A stretch of DNA of 64,000 nt, from contig JADKCZ010000005.1 of the NCBI GenBank assembly GCA_016718565.1, positions 1-64,000 of the forward strand, given 5' to 3'. The position numbers and the translations under genes are program-made. Below are positions 1 to 9,800 of this stretch, in pieces (the stretch's first letter is position 1; the number at the start of each line of letters is the position of its first letter). The notes under the pieces were generated by a model. It worked only from the letters and a program-made list of their open reading frames with translations, made no database searches and was not told where the DNA came from. This DNA is from Anaeromyxobacter sp. (GTDB taxonomy: Bacteria; Myxococcota; Myxococcia; Myxococcales; Anaeromyxobacteraceae).

Positions 1-1
1 C

Positions 2-589
2 CACGTACCGCTGGGCCAGCACCTGTTCCTTCCGCCAGTCCTGGACAAGGTCTTGGAAAGCGAGCCGATGGAGGCCGTGGCGTTCGTGCGGGACGAAATG
101 TCCAACATGGTGTGGGCGGTGGAGACCCGGGTCACCGACGGCGACGGCCGAGGCCGCGACGGATCCTCGCAAGCGCGCCACCTGGATGGCGCGCTGGCCC
201 AGCTCGAGCGCGCTCTGGCCGGCCCGTCTGCATCTCCGGCGGAGAACTCGGCCACGCCACCACAGCTCCAGTTCCGGCTCGGAACCAGCGTGCCCGCTAA
301 TTGGATTCCCTTTGTGCCCGTGCACAAACCCGCACAGACCCGCGCCATCCGCCTCCAGCGCGCATCAATGCCTCGCTTCTTCCTGGATGGGGTGGCACCA
401 ATCCGTCCGACCACCTCTATCCTTCGCCCAGGCCTCCGCACCGACGACACCCAAGAGGGGCCGCTGTACCTCGACGAGGAGGAGGTACCTCGGACAGGCG
501 TGTGCGTAGAGGGGACGCTCCAGCGCTCGCGCTGGTGTGGCGGCGAGACCCATGTGTGGCATGGCCGCCGCGTCACTCGGCCGGGGTGA
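2..589 (+). CDS. C-terminal fragment of a large hypothetical protein, 3' end frameshifted
   Basis: The reading frame is already open at base 2, so the start lies outside the window. The visible protein reads FVRDEMSNMVWAVE near its beginning, ANWIPFVPVH in the middle and LYLDEEEVPRTGV further on. From memory, these blocks occur near the C-terminus of large hypothetical proteins found in many bacteria; the function is unknown to me. The frame stops at 587-589, but the family's expected C-terminal motifs appear just downstream in other frames: GRGEGGSG in frame 3 (about 570-600) and GLRFDVIE in frame 1 (to a stop at 637-639). The 3' end therefore looks frameshifted twice, and the gene is probably decaying. 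Codon use is less GC3-biased than in the rest of the window. An insertion or deletion in the read data is the alternative. Confidence 0.5.
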   Translation, partial: HVPLGQHLFLPPVLDKVLESEPMEAVAFVRDEMSNMVWAVETRVTDGDGRGRDGSSQARHLDGALAQLERALAGPSASPAENSATPPQLQFRLGTSVPANWIPFVPVHKPAQTRAIRLQRASMPRFFLDGVAPIRPTTSILRPGLRTDDTQEGPLYLDEEEVPRTGVCVEGTLQRSRWCGGETHVWHGRRVTRPG

Positions 590-784
590 GGGCGGGAGCG
601 GGGCTGCGCTTCGACGTCATCGAGCGGCGCCGCACCTGATGGTGGCATTGACTCCGCCTTCAGCCGTCCCCAATTCTTCCACCCTGTATGTGCGAAAGCA
701 CACCTGCTCTTTAACCAGGACTGAAGAGGAAGCTCCTAAGGCGGGGGAGTCCGACCGGAAGGCGAGTCTGGTTCGCTCGAGTGG

Positions 785-1468
785 ATGCTCGGTCGTATTG
801 GATTCGTCCTTCCGGGAGGCATCGTGAGCCTTGGGTGGCCGCCGCGTCCTCGGATGCTGGTGCTCACGGGCCTCGCCGGCTCGGGCAAGACCGAACTGTT
901 GCGGCGCCTGTCCGCCCTGGGTGAGCAGACCATCGACCTGGAGCGGCTGGCCAGCCACCGCGGCTCCGCCTTCGGTGCTGCTGGAGAGGGCGCGCAGCCG
1001 TCGCACGAGGCCTTCGGCCTCGCCGTGGAGTCGGCCTGGCTGGCGAGCGATCCACGGCGAGTTCTGTGGGTAGAGGACGAGGGCCACTTCATCGGAAGCG
1101 TCGGGCTTCCACCGGCCCTGCAGTTGGCCCTGGCAGAGGCTCCGTGCGTCGAGCTGGAGGTGCCATTGGAGCGTCGGCGCGCCCGGCTTGTGGCCGAGTA
1201 CGGCGACGTCCCGCTGGAGGACCTGCTCATCGCGCTGAACCGGTCGGCCCGGCGCGTCGGCTCCCCCCGGGTAGAGATCGCCCGGGCGGCGCTCCGGCGC
1301 GGACGGGTCGACGAGGCCGTAGTGCCGCTCCTCGAGTACTTCGACGCAGCCTATGCTGAGCGGGCGCGCCGCATGCGACGCCGCGTGTTGGCTCGCTTGG
1401 ACCCGGTCGACGACGTTTCCGGCCTTCTGCTCGCGATCGGAGCGCTGGTTGGGACTCCCGCCCGATGA
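785..1468 (+). CDS. mnmH: P-loop half of tRNA 2-selenouridine synthase, rhodanese half lost
   Basis: The protein matches the C-terminal ATPase domain of MnmH/SelU, which converts 2-thiouridine to 2-selenouridine at the tRNA wobble position via a geranylated intermediate. Visible features are the Walker A segment LTGLAGSGKTELLRRL (about residues 27-42), DLERLASHRGSAFGA, QPSHEAF and VWVEDEG-type (LWVEDEGHFIGS). The normal N-terminal rhodanese domain (about 130 residues with the catalytic Cys) is missing. In the same frame upstream of the ATG, bases 740-784 still read as GES-GSLEW, and the first residues MLGRIGF and LPGG resemble the end of a rhodanese domain. A stop at 737-739 closes the frame above this. 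So this is probably a truncated gene, not a designed stand-alone domain, although split SelU systems are known in archaea. The start at 785 is uncertain; a GTG at 824 is possible. Confidence 0.7.
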   Translation: MLGRIGFVLPGGIVSLGWPPRPRMLVLTGLAGSGKTELLRRLSALGEQTIDLERLASHRGSAFGAAGEGAQPSHEAFGLAVESAWLASDPRRVLWVEDEGHFIGSVGLPPALQLALAEAPCVELEVPLERRRARLVAEYGDVPLEDLLIALNRSARRVGSPRVEIARAALRRGRVDEAVVPLLEYFDAAYAERARRMRRRVLARLDPVDDVSGLLLAIGALVGTPAR

Positions 1469-1566
1469 GACCCGTCCAGGAGGCGGCATTGGCTCTTGTC
1501 GCTCACTCCAGGGCGCTTCGGGGCCGGCAGTTGGCGCTCCCACTTGGCGCTGGCCAGGAATAGTAG

Positions 1567-1793
1567 GGGGCTTGGCCTCTACACCCCACCACCCAATCAC
1601 CGAACTTCACGTGCTATTTCCCAGCGTGCCCTCTCCAGCGCCAACGGTTTCGGCCGCGAGGGTGCCGAAGGTGTGGGGGACTCGCCGCCCGGTTTTCGGT
1701 GCCGCCAGACGCGGACTCCTGGTGCGTCTCGGGGTGTGGGGGACCGCGCGATCCGAGTTTAGACACCGTCCAGGGGTGTAGGATCCAAGCCCC
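1567..1793. repeat. Imperfect 21-bp inverted repeat bounding 227 bp
   Basis: The left arm at 1567-1587 and the right arm at 1773-1793 are reverse complements over about 18 of 21 bases (GGGGCTTGG followed by a variable core and TACACCCC). They enclose about 185 bp without a convincing gene. The arrangement could be a small non-autonomous element or the remains of one. No target-site duplication was established. Confidence 0.4.
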
Positions 1794-1967
1794 CTCCCGC
1801 GCCAACCTGGCGCCAAATCCAGTGTCCACTCGCGTCCATTCACGGCGGGTGTAGGGACCTCGTCCGGACCTCGATTCCTCAACGCTCCCAGCGGTTTCGT
1901 TGGAGAACGACGCGCCGCCGCGGTTTCGCTGAGTTCACCTAAAGTACGTTCGAGTCCCCCACACCCC
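1670..1967. repeat. Three copies of a 14-16 bp motif resembling a tRNA 3' end
   Basis: GGTGTGGGGGACTC at 1670-1683 and GGGGTGTGGGGGAC at 1731-1744 are matched in reverse complement by GAGTCCCCCACACCCC at 1952-1967. The third copy is preceded by GTTC, giving GTTCGAGTCCCCC, which looks like a tRNA T-loop and 3' T-stem followed by an acceptor strand. No complete tRNA can be folded, so this may be an attachment-site remnant or chance similarity. Confidence 0.3.
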
Positions 1968-2237
1968 GCACGCACGCCTGCAGAAGCCCCCGGGATGCCG
2001 TGCCTTCACGCGGCGGACAGGAGCCGAGGAGCGCCCCCCTGGCCGGTAGACCTGCGGCCGGAGGGGGTGACGGTTTGCGCCAGCCACCCTGCCCATCCTC
2101 GTCCCTGAGGTGAGACGTACTCAGGGACAAAGCCGCGATTCCCCTGGCTCCACCCTGCGCCGACGTCGGGGAATGAAGGTTGCAGAGCCACCTTTCGCCA
2201 GCCGGCCCCTCCGCCGGCCCTGGACGGGAGGGGCCCC

Positions 2238-3239
2238 ATGTGTGGTGAGCAGCTGGACCCGGTCGTCGCCGCCGCGCGGTGCGTCGCGAGCCACGACTAC
2301 CGAGGCGCCCTCGACATTCTCCACGGCGGCCTGAGCCGCGCGCCGAAGGACCCCTGGCTCATGCTGCGGCTCGGCAGCCTCTACGGCAGGACTGGTCGGC
2401 CACAGCTCGCCTCGGACTGGTTTGCGCACGCGGCCGAGCTGCTGGAGCGCTCGGGAATGTATCGCCAGGCAGGCCTGGCCTGGCTTCACGCCTCTCGGCA
2501 CGATCCACGGCGGATCCGCAGTGCGATCCGGTTCGCGGACCGGGTCTACTGCCTGGGCAGCCTGTCCGGGGCGGCGGCCGTCTTCAACGGCCTGCCCAGC
2601 ATCACCACCGGCGTCGACGTCCCGACCCAGGCCGACTGGTTCTGGGTCGCGGTCCCCATCGCGCTCGAGACCCAGTCGGATGCGCTGGCCTGCCAGATCG
2701 TCGAGAACCTGCTGGCCCTCACTGGAGTCGAGATCATCTTCCAGCTGCTGCGCGAGTCGGAGGCGACGGTGCGCCTCGGCGTCGAGGGCCAGGCGTGTGC
2801 CGCTCGCTGCCTGCTCGCGCTCGGGTCGAGCCAGCGGAGGGCCGAGGAGTTCAGGGGCAGGGTCGAGCGGCAGGTGGGCGGCGGGAGCGTCGCCGCCCCG
2901 GGCACGCCATCGTCCGTCAGGGTCTACGACCCCCTCCTGGCGCCCGAGGAGGCCTTCGCGCGCGGGCTGGCGGTGCGTGCCGCCGCCCGGGTCGAGGCGC
3001 GCGGGTCGGGCGCCAGCGCAGCCCGGCACCCGGGCGCGCGCGCCCACAAGCCGAGCCCCTGGCAGATCCCCGCCTCGTTCGATGCGAGGCCCATGCTCCC
3101 CGAGCCCCCCTTGCCCCGCGAGTGGATGGTGCGCCTGCCCTCGCTCTTTCGCCGCTACGCCCAGTGGCTGGAACACCAGGGACCGCGGCAGGAGCCGCCG
3201 CGGCGGGCCGGCGTCCGGAGACCTCGCGCCGCCCCGTGA
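2238..3239 (+). CDS. TPR-like hypothetical protein
   Basis: The protein has 333 residues and no signal peptide. The first 100 residues contain helical repeats of TPR type (DYRGALDILHGGLSRAPKDP, then WLMLRLGSLYGRTGRPQLAS), and the middle continues with alanine- and leucine-rich helices. The last 100 residues are basic and proline-rich and probably disordered. TPR proteins act as protein-binding scaffolds; no partner is evident. The ATG at 2238 is chosen because GGGAGGGG lies just upstream. It is followed 65 bp later by an HD-domain gene on the same strand, possibly co-transcribed. I do not recognise a specific family. Confidence 0.7.
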   Translation: MCGEQLDPVVAAARCVASHDYRGALDILHGGLSRAPKDPWLMLRLGSLYGRTGRPQLASDWFAHAAELLERSGMYRQAGLAWLHASRHDPRRIRSAIRFADRVYCLGSLSGAAAVFNGLPSITTGVDVPTQADWFWVAVPIALETQSDALACQIVENLLALTGVEIIFQLLRESEATVRLGVEGQACAARCLLALGSSQRRAEEFRGRVERQVGGGSVAAPGTPSSVRVYDPLLAPEEAFARGLAVRAAARVEARGSGASAARHPGARAHKPSPWQIPASFDARPMLPEPPLPREWMVRLPSLFRRYAQWLEHQGPRQEPPRRAGVRRPRAAP

Positions 3240-3304
3240 AGCAATCGCCGTACCCTGTCCGTCGCCCGGCTAGACTCAGCTCGACCCGCCGCCGAGGAGA
3301 CTCG

Positions 3305-3832
3305 ATGCCCCAGCTCCTCACCCGCCCCGACCCGGCCTGGTTCATCCGACCCGACGGGGAAGACGGCTCGGCCACCATCCACGGGGTGGGCCACGTCACC
3401 CGCGTGACCGTGCACGCCGTCGAGCTGGCCACTCAGCTCGGCCTGGCCGGCTGGCAGGTCGAGGCGGCACGCCTGGCGGGCCTCTGGCACGACATCGGCC
3501 GGGAGCACGACGGCGGTGACTACTTCCACGGGGGTCGCAGCGCCGGGAAGGCGGTGGGACTCGGGCTGCACCTCGGCGTCGAGCCCCGCACGCTCGAGGT
3601 GGCGCTCTTCGCCGTGACCTACCACGCGGTGGAGGACCACTGGGGTGAGGAGGCCTCCGAGCTGACCTCCGACCCGGCCGCGACGCTGGCGGTCTACCGG
3701 GTCCTCAAGGACGCCGACGCCCTCGACCGGGTCCGCTTCGGCCGCCACCGGCTCGACGTGCGGCAGCTGCGCCATCCGGAGGCGAGGGTGCGCATCGAGC
3801 GAGCGGTGCAGCTGGTGGACGAGCTGCGGTGA
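3305..3832 (+). CDS. HD-domain phosphohydrolase
   Basis: This 175-residue protein is a compact HD domain. The expected metal ligands are present in order: an early His in HGVGHVTRV (about residues 25-33), the His-Asp pair in LWHDIGREHDG (about 60-70), YHAVEDH (about 106), and the distal Asp in LKDADALDRVRFG (about 138-150). HD proteins are metal-dependent phosphohydrolases acting on nucleotides or related phosphate esters; the substrate cannot be read from sequence. The frame is open far upstream, but the ATG at 3305 is preceded by GAGGAGACTCG, a good ribosome site, and conserved sequence begins soon after it. It ends 58 bp from the convergent RHS gene. Confidence 0.8.
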   Translation: MPQLLTRPDPAWFIRPDGEDGSATIHGVGHVTRVTVHAVELATQLGLAGWQVEAARLAGLWHDIGREHDGGDYFHGGRSAGKAVGLGLHLGVEPRTLEVALFAVTYHAVEDHWGEEASELTSDPAATLAVYRVLKDADALDRVRFGRHRLDVRQLRHPEARVRIERAVQLVDELR

Positions 3833-3890
3833 CGTCGAAGCACCTCTGGCGCCGGGGGCCCGCCCTGGGAGGAGGCCGCCCGGCGCCGCC

Positions 3891-6800
3891 CTACTGCGGC
3901 ACCGCAACCCTGGCGATGACGTTCCCGTTCGAGTCTCGCCAGATGTTCATGCTGCAGACTCCTGCCCCGGCGGCGCCGCCCCCCGGGGAGCCGGAGCCGG
4001 GGGAGCTCCCCGGCTGGCCGGGGCTCGGCGGCGAGGGTGGCGCCGGTGGCGGCGCAGGCGGCGCAGGCCCCGGCTGGCTGGGGTCGATGTCCTCCATCTG
4101 CTCCTGGGCCCGGGCGTTTCGCTCCCTGCTGTCCCCACACCCCGCCCCTTCGCAGTCGGAGGAGTACTGGGTCTCGCCCGAGGTCTTGGACTTGTCGTCC
4201 CAGATGACCTCGGTGCAGGTCCCCGCGTAGCAGCTGCGATCGAAGTCCACCCCGTCCTCGGTCTTCCCCACCTCGCGGTAGTCGCCCGTCTCGGGGTCCT
4301 CGATCCGCTCCACCGTGCCCGGCGGGACCTCGTCCATGTAGTCGGCGTCGCCGTTCCAGCTGGCGTCGACCCGGCCGCTGCGGTCGACCCAGCTCACCGG
4401 GTCGCCGAAGGCGTAGAGGTAGGCGTTGGCACCGCCGGAGGCCGGACCCAGCGGGTCACGGGTGAGGAAGCGCCCGGTGGCGGCGTCGTAGTCGCGGGCG
4501 TCGAAGTGGGTGAGCCCCGTGTCGGGATCGAGGAGGCCGCCGGCGAACCCGAAGGGCTGGAAGCCGGGGCTGGTGTCGAGCAGCACCTCGCCGAACGGGC
4601 CGAACTCCAGCCGCTGCGCCACGGCCCCGGAGGCGACGTCGACCACCAGCCGCGGGCTGCCCACGTGGTCGGACACGATCCGGTAGGTCCTGCCGCCCCG
4701 GACCATGTAGTCCGGGGCGCCGCGCCCCACGCCGCGGACGAAGCGCGAGACCACCTGGCCGGCGCCGTCGAGCTCGGCGATGACCCGCCGGCCCGCGTCG
4801 TGGACGAAGCCCTGCACCAGCACGCCGCCCACCAGCCTCCCGATCCGGAGCCCCACCCCGTCCACGAGGTACTGCACCGTCGGCGCGCCGGCGCGCGAGA
4901 CGCCCGTCAGCGCCCCGAAGGCGTCGTAGGCGTACGTGGTGGTGCTCCCGCCCTCGGTGCGCCTGGCCAGCTGGCCGTTGGGGGTCCAGCCGAACGTGGC
5001 GGCCCCGTGGGAGAGCAGCTGGTCCCGCGCGTCATAGGACGCCGCGGTGCCCCCGGAGGGACCGCTCGCGGCGACCCGGTTCCCGTTCTCGTCGAAGGTG
5101 TAGGAGGCGACGATCGTCCCGTCGCGGGTGACCTCGCGGAGCCGTCCGGCCGGATCGTAGGCCAGGGCCGTCACCTCGGGCGGCTCGCCCAGGACGGCCT
5201 CCGTCCGCAGCGTGACCCGGCCGAGCGCGTCGAAGACGTAGCTCGCCGCGTAGAGCTCGCCGCCCCGGAAGGAGACGCGCCGCTCCACCGGCTCTCCGAA
5301 GGCGCTGGAGAGCCAGGTCTCGGCGACGTCGCCGATGGCCGCGGCGACCGGCAGGCCGTTGGTCGCCGAGCGCGAGACGGTGAGCGCCCCGGCGCTGGTG
5401 AGGAGGCCGTCGGCGTCGTAGCCGAACGCGACGGGCGGCGTGCCGTCCACGGTCTGGCTGGTGACGCGGAAGTCGCCGTCGAAGGCCAGCGTGACGCCCC
5501 CGGGCACCGGCCCCTGCCACGCGGTGCGGGTCCTGAGGAAGCCGTCGTACGCGAACGAGAGCGACCCCGCCCCCGTCCGCGTGATGGAGGCGAGGAGCCC
5601 GGACGTCGGGTGATAGGTGATGGCCACCTGGTCGGCCCCCGCCACCTTGCGGACGAGGCGCCGGGCGGCGTCATGGGTGAGGTCGACCGTCGTGCCGTCC
5701 GCCAGGGTGCGCCGGAGCGGCAGGCCGTCGACGCCGCGCTCGAGCGCGAGGGTGGCGACCCCCTGGCCGACGTCGGGCAGGGTCTGCGCGACGAGCAGGC
5801 CATCGGCGCCGAAGACCAGCCCCTGGGCCGGCCGGCCCGGCGGCGCGTACGACACCACCCGGCCGCGCGGGTCGCGGCCGAACGCGGCCTCGCGCCCGTC
5901 CGGGAAGACCTGGCCGATGACGCGTCCCGAGGCGTCGTGGCGGTAGCCCACCTGGGCGCCGTCCGGGTAGGCCAGGCTCTCGAGGAAGCCGCCGGCGTCG
6001 TAGCTCATGACGTGCTGCCTTGCGCCCAGGCCCTCGCCCCGGGTGACGCTGGCGACCCGGCCGCGCCAGTCACGGGCGTATCCGGTGGGCGCCAGGTCGC
6101 CGCGCTGCCGGCGGACGACGCGCCCCTGCGCGTCGTAGTCGACCACGATGGTCCGGCCGCCCGCCGAGGTGGCGATGGCCTGGCGCCGGACGGCGTCCTC
6201 CTCCAGGGTGAAGCGGCGCCCGTTGACGCTGCGCACCGAGTGCAGCGCGGTGTAGCCCACGGGATCGCCAGCGGGCGCCGGGGTCACCGTCAGCTCGCGG
6301 CGGTAGGTGTTCACCAGCCCTGCGGGCGTGCGGATGGTCTGCTCCACGACGATGGGCGACTGCACGCCGAAGCGTGGGTCGGGCCCGAGGACCGTGGTGA
6401 TGGTGGTCCCGTCGGGGCGGGTGACCGTCCTCGTCCCGTCCGGCGCCACCGCCTGGGTCAGGACCCGACCGTCGGCGCCGGCGTCGGTCCGGACGCTCCC
6501 TCCCGCCGCTGGCAGCGTGACCCCGAGGCGGGCGAGCGGGCCGGCGCCGGTGGAGGTCGCGACCTCGAAGCCGCTGGTCCGGGTGGTGCGCGCCAGGGCG
6601 AGGAAGTCGCCGCTGGGCCCCACGTCCCGGATCAGCCGGCCGACCGGGTCGTAGAGGAAGGACCTCACCTGGTCCGCGGGGTCCGTCACCGAGGTGAGGA
6701 GCCCACCGGGCGCGTAGCCGAAGCGCGTCGCCTCGCCCCCGGGCCTGGTGATCGACTCGAGGAGCCCCTGGCCATTCACGCCGAGGAGCGTGCGCTGGCC

Positions 6801-9800
6801 GTTCGGCGCGACGATGGCCGTGGGTCGGCCCGCCGGGTCTCGCTCGAGGGCGGTCAGGTTGCCGTCCCCGTCGGCCACGGACACCAGGCGTCCCTCGGCG
6901 TCGTAGCCGAACTCGTGGCGCACGGCTCCGGTGGCGGTCCAGATGGTCCGGACGTGACGGCCGTAGAGGTCGAACTGGTACCGCTGCGAGCCGTCGGCCG
7001 AGGCGACCGACCCGGAGATGGCGGTGTCCGAGACGACGTTGGCGATGCGGCGGATCCGGTCGTTGCCGGTGTCGGCCACGTAGACGCTGCCGTCGCCGGC
7101 CAGGGCGATCGAGGCTGGGCCGCTGAGCGCGGCGTTGCGGGCCAGGCCCCCGTCACCGGCGGACCCGGCCACGCCGGTCCCGGCCAGCGTGCGGATGAGA
7201 CCGTCCGAGCTGACCACCCGGATGGCGTGGTTGCCGGTGTCGGCGATGAAGAGCGTCCCATCCGACGCGACGGCCACGCCCTGTGGGCCGTCCAGCCTGG
7301 CCAGCGTGGCCGGTCCGCCGTCGCCATCGAGCCCTCGGCCATTCCCGCCGGCCACGGTGACCAGCACCCCGTCTGGCCGGAGCCGGCGGACGGCCTGGTT
7401 GCCGGTGTCGGCGATGAGCACGCTCCCGTCGGGGCCGATGGCCAGCCCCGACGGCGTGCTCAACGTGGCGCTCCGTCCAGACCCACCGTCGCCGCCGTAG
7501 GCGGCCACCCCGGTGCCGGCCACCGTCTCGATGAGGCCGCCGGGAGACACCCGCCGCACCCGGTGGTTGCCGGAGTCGGCCAGGTACAGGCTGCCGTCCG
7601 GGGCCATGGCCGCCGCCCTCGGCAGATTGAGCTGGGCGGCCTCGGCGGGCCCGCCGTCGCCGGAGAAGCCAGGGACGCCCGTGCCCACCGCGGTCCGGAT
7701 GATGCCGTCCCAGTCGACGGCGCGGATCCGGTGGTTCAGCCGGTCCACGATGAGACCGCCGCTGTCGGTGACCAGGCCGCCGGTGGGGTGGTTGAGGGGC
7801 GTCATCCAGGCCAGGCCGCCGTCGCCGAGGTAGCCGCAGGCGTCCTCGTAGCCGGCCTCGGTGGTGGCCAGCCCAACCCCATCGACGAGCCGGACGACGC
7901 AGTGGCCGGTGTCGGCGATGAAGTAGCTGCGGCCGTCCGCGCCGAAGCCCAGGCCGTAGGGCGTCCTCAGGCACACCTGGGTGGCCGGCGTGCCGTCAGG
8001 CGAGGGATGGTCGCACCAGCTCGCGCCTGCCACCGTGGCGACACCCCGCAGGGGGTTGCCGGCGGTCTGGAGGCTGCGGCGTCCGCCGTCACCGAGGAGC
8101 AGGCCGACGTCGGGGTCCACCGCGTGGTGGACGTCGAGGCTCCAGCCGGCCACGGGCTGTGCGAAGGCGGCGCTCGCCCGGACCACCTGGCGGAACCGCT
8201 GCGACAGCACCACGGCCATGCGGGCCTGGACCGGGGAGAGGCGGTTCGGGCTGAAGCGGGCGAAGGCCGCGGAGAAGTCCGCGGGGACCGGGTAGTAGAA
8301 GGCTGGGTAGCCGTAGAAGATCGTCACCTGCGCGGACTGGGCCCCCTGGATCGGGCGTCGGTAGGCGTCCAGCCCGTCCCAGGTGAACACGTGCGTGAGG
8401 TTGGGCGCTGGGGCGTACTCCCGCTCGAAGATCTGACCGGCCACGGTCACCCTGAGCAGGATCCAGGCGAGGCTGGGCGGGACCTGGCCTCCCGTCAGCG
8501 AGATCACGAACGACCTGGCGCCCAGCCTGGCCGGCGCCCGGTCGCTCTGGTAGTGGAGCGCGTAGGGCGTGCCCGGGATCGGCACCGCCTCGCCCAGGAC
8601 CTGGTTCTGGGCCTCGACGAGCGAGGCGCACTCGATGGTGAACTCGTCGTCGGTGTCGTCGCCCTGGGGCGGCGGCTGCGCGGGGGGCTCGGCGTCCGGC
8701 GGCGGTCCGTATGGCCAGTTGCAGTCCCAGGGCGTGAAGTGGGCCACGGGGACCCGCCACAGCTGCGTCGGCGGCCGTGGGTAGAGCGAGGCGAGCTGCT
8801 CCCGCTCGGCGTCGCTGACGCCAAGGGCCGCCAGGGCGCTCGGCGCATCGGCCTGGCCATCCCCGTCGGCGTCGAGGTCGGCGCGCCCGCCGGTGATCGC
8901 CAGGATGCGGACGACCCGGCCGTTCTGGGAGGCGATCCAGAGCCCCCGCTCCCGGTCGAGGTAGCCGGCGGGGACGGCGCTCCCCACCGGGAAGCCGAGG
9001 AAGTCCTCCACGTAGAACGGGAGCGGCCGGTCGAAGCGGACATCCACGGCCCCCGCGGCGAGGGCCTCGTCGGCGCTCAGCTCCACGGCGTAGGTGTACC
9101 CGCTCGAGGGCGGGAGGTGGGCCGGCATGGCGTCCGGCCCGGACGTTCCCACCGTGTACTCGGTGGCGCGGACGGTGAGGCTGTCGAGTGGGATGGTGGC
9201 ACCGCCTGGCAGGACGAGCGAGGCGGCCGTTCCGGCCGGGACGAGCAGGGTGGCCTGCCGGGTGCCGGATCCATCCGCGACGACGCTGCCGCGCGCCACC
9301 TGGATCGGCGTGGAGGAGCCGAGCTGGACCACCGTCGAGACCGGGTCGAGGCCCAGCAGGACCATGTCCGGGACCGCCACGAAGGTCTTCCAGGGCACCT
9401 CGACCTGGCGCTGGGCGGGGAGGAAGCCCGCCATGCTGCAGCTCACCGTGAGCGGTCCGCCGCCGTTCACCACGAGGTCGTAGCGGCCGTCCGCCCGGCT
9501 CAACGTCTGGCCGAGCTCCGGGTGGCCGAGGACGGCGATGGTCGCGCCGGAGGCGGGGGCGCCGTCGGAGCGGCGCACCTGGCCGCGGAGCACGGCCGCC
9601 CGGTCGGGGTCGATGGTCCCGTCCGCCACGCCGGTCTGGATCGGGCTGGGGCCGGAGGAGAGGAACCGCGTCGACTCGTGGAAGTCGGTGGCCACGCTCG
9701 GATCGATGGCGGAGGCCACGGTGGACGGGTCGGGAGGGAGGGTCGGCCCGGGACCCGTGGTGGCGGTGGCCGGGTCGGAGGGCACTGAGGTGCCGTAGGG

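Larger units (their letters stand above)
1469..2237 (+). other. Non-coding stretch of about 770 bp with short repeats
   Basis: No frame here shows the G/C third-position bias of the neighbouring genes, and none resembles a known protein. The stretch holds a 21-bp imperfect inverted repeat (1567-1587 and 1773-1793) and a 14-16 bp motif present three times (1670-1683, 1731-1744, and inverted at 1952-1967). The TPR gene that follows has a purine-rich ribosome site (GGGAGGGG) just before its ATG. Confidence 0.6.

Noticed and set aside
617..1600. Minus-strand frame of about 327 codons opposite the SelU fragment
   Set aside because: No recognisable motif or ribosome site; the plus strand carries clear P-loop and SelU motifs.
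1941..1970. tRNA gene
   Set aside because: Only a T-loop-like and acceptor-like 3' half is present; no 5' half, D-arm or anticodon stem pairs with it.
4506..9788. Long open frame (about 1,760 codons) on the plus strand opposite the RHS gene
   Set aside because: It is a shadow of the GC-rich minus-strand gene: composition is Gly/Arg/Val/Ala-rich without domains, and the opposite strand has clear RHS, NHL and FN3 motifs.
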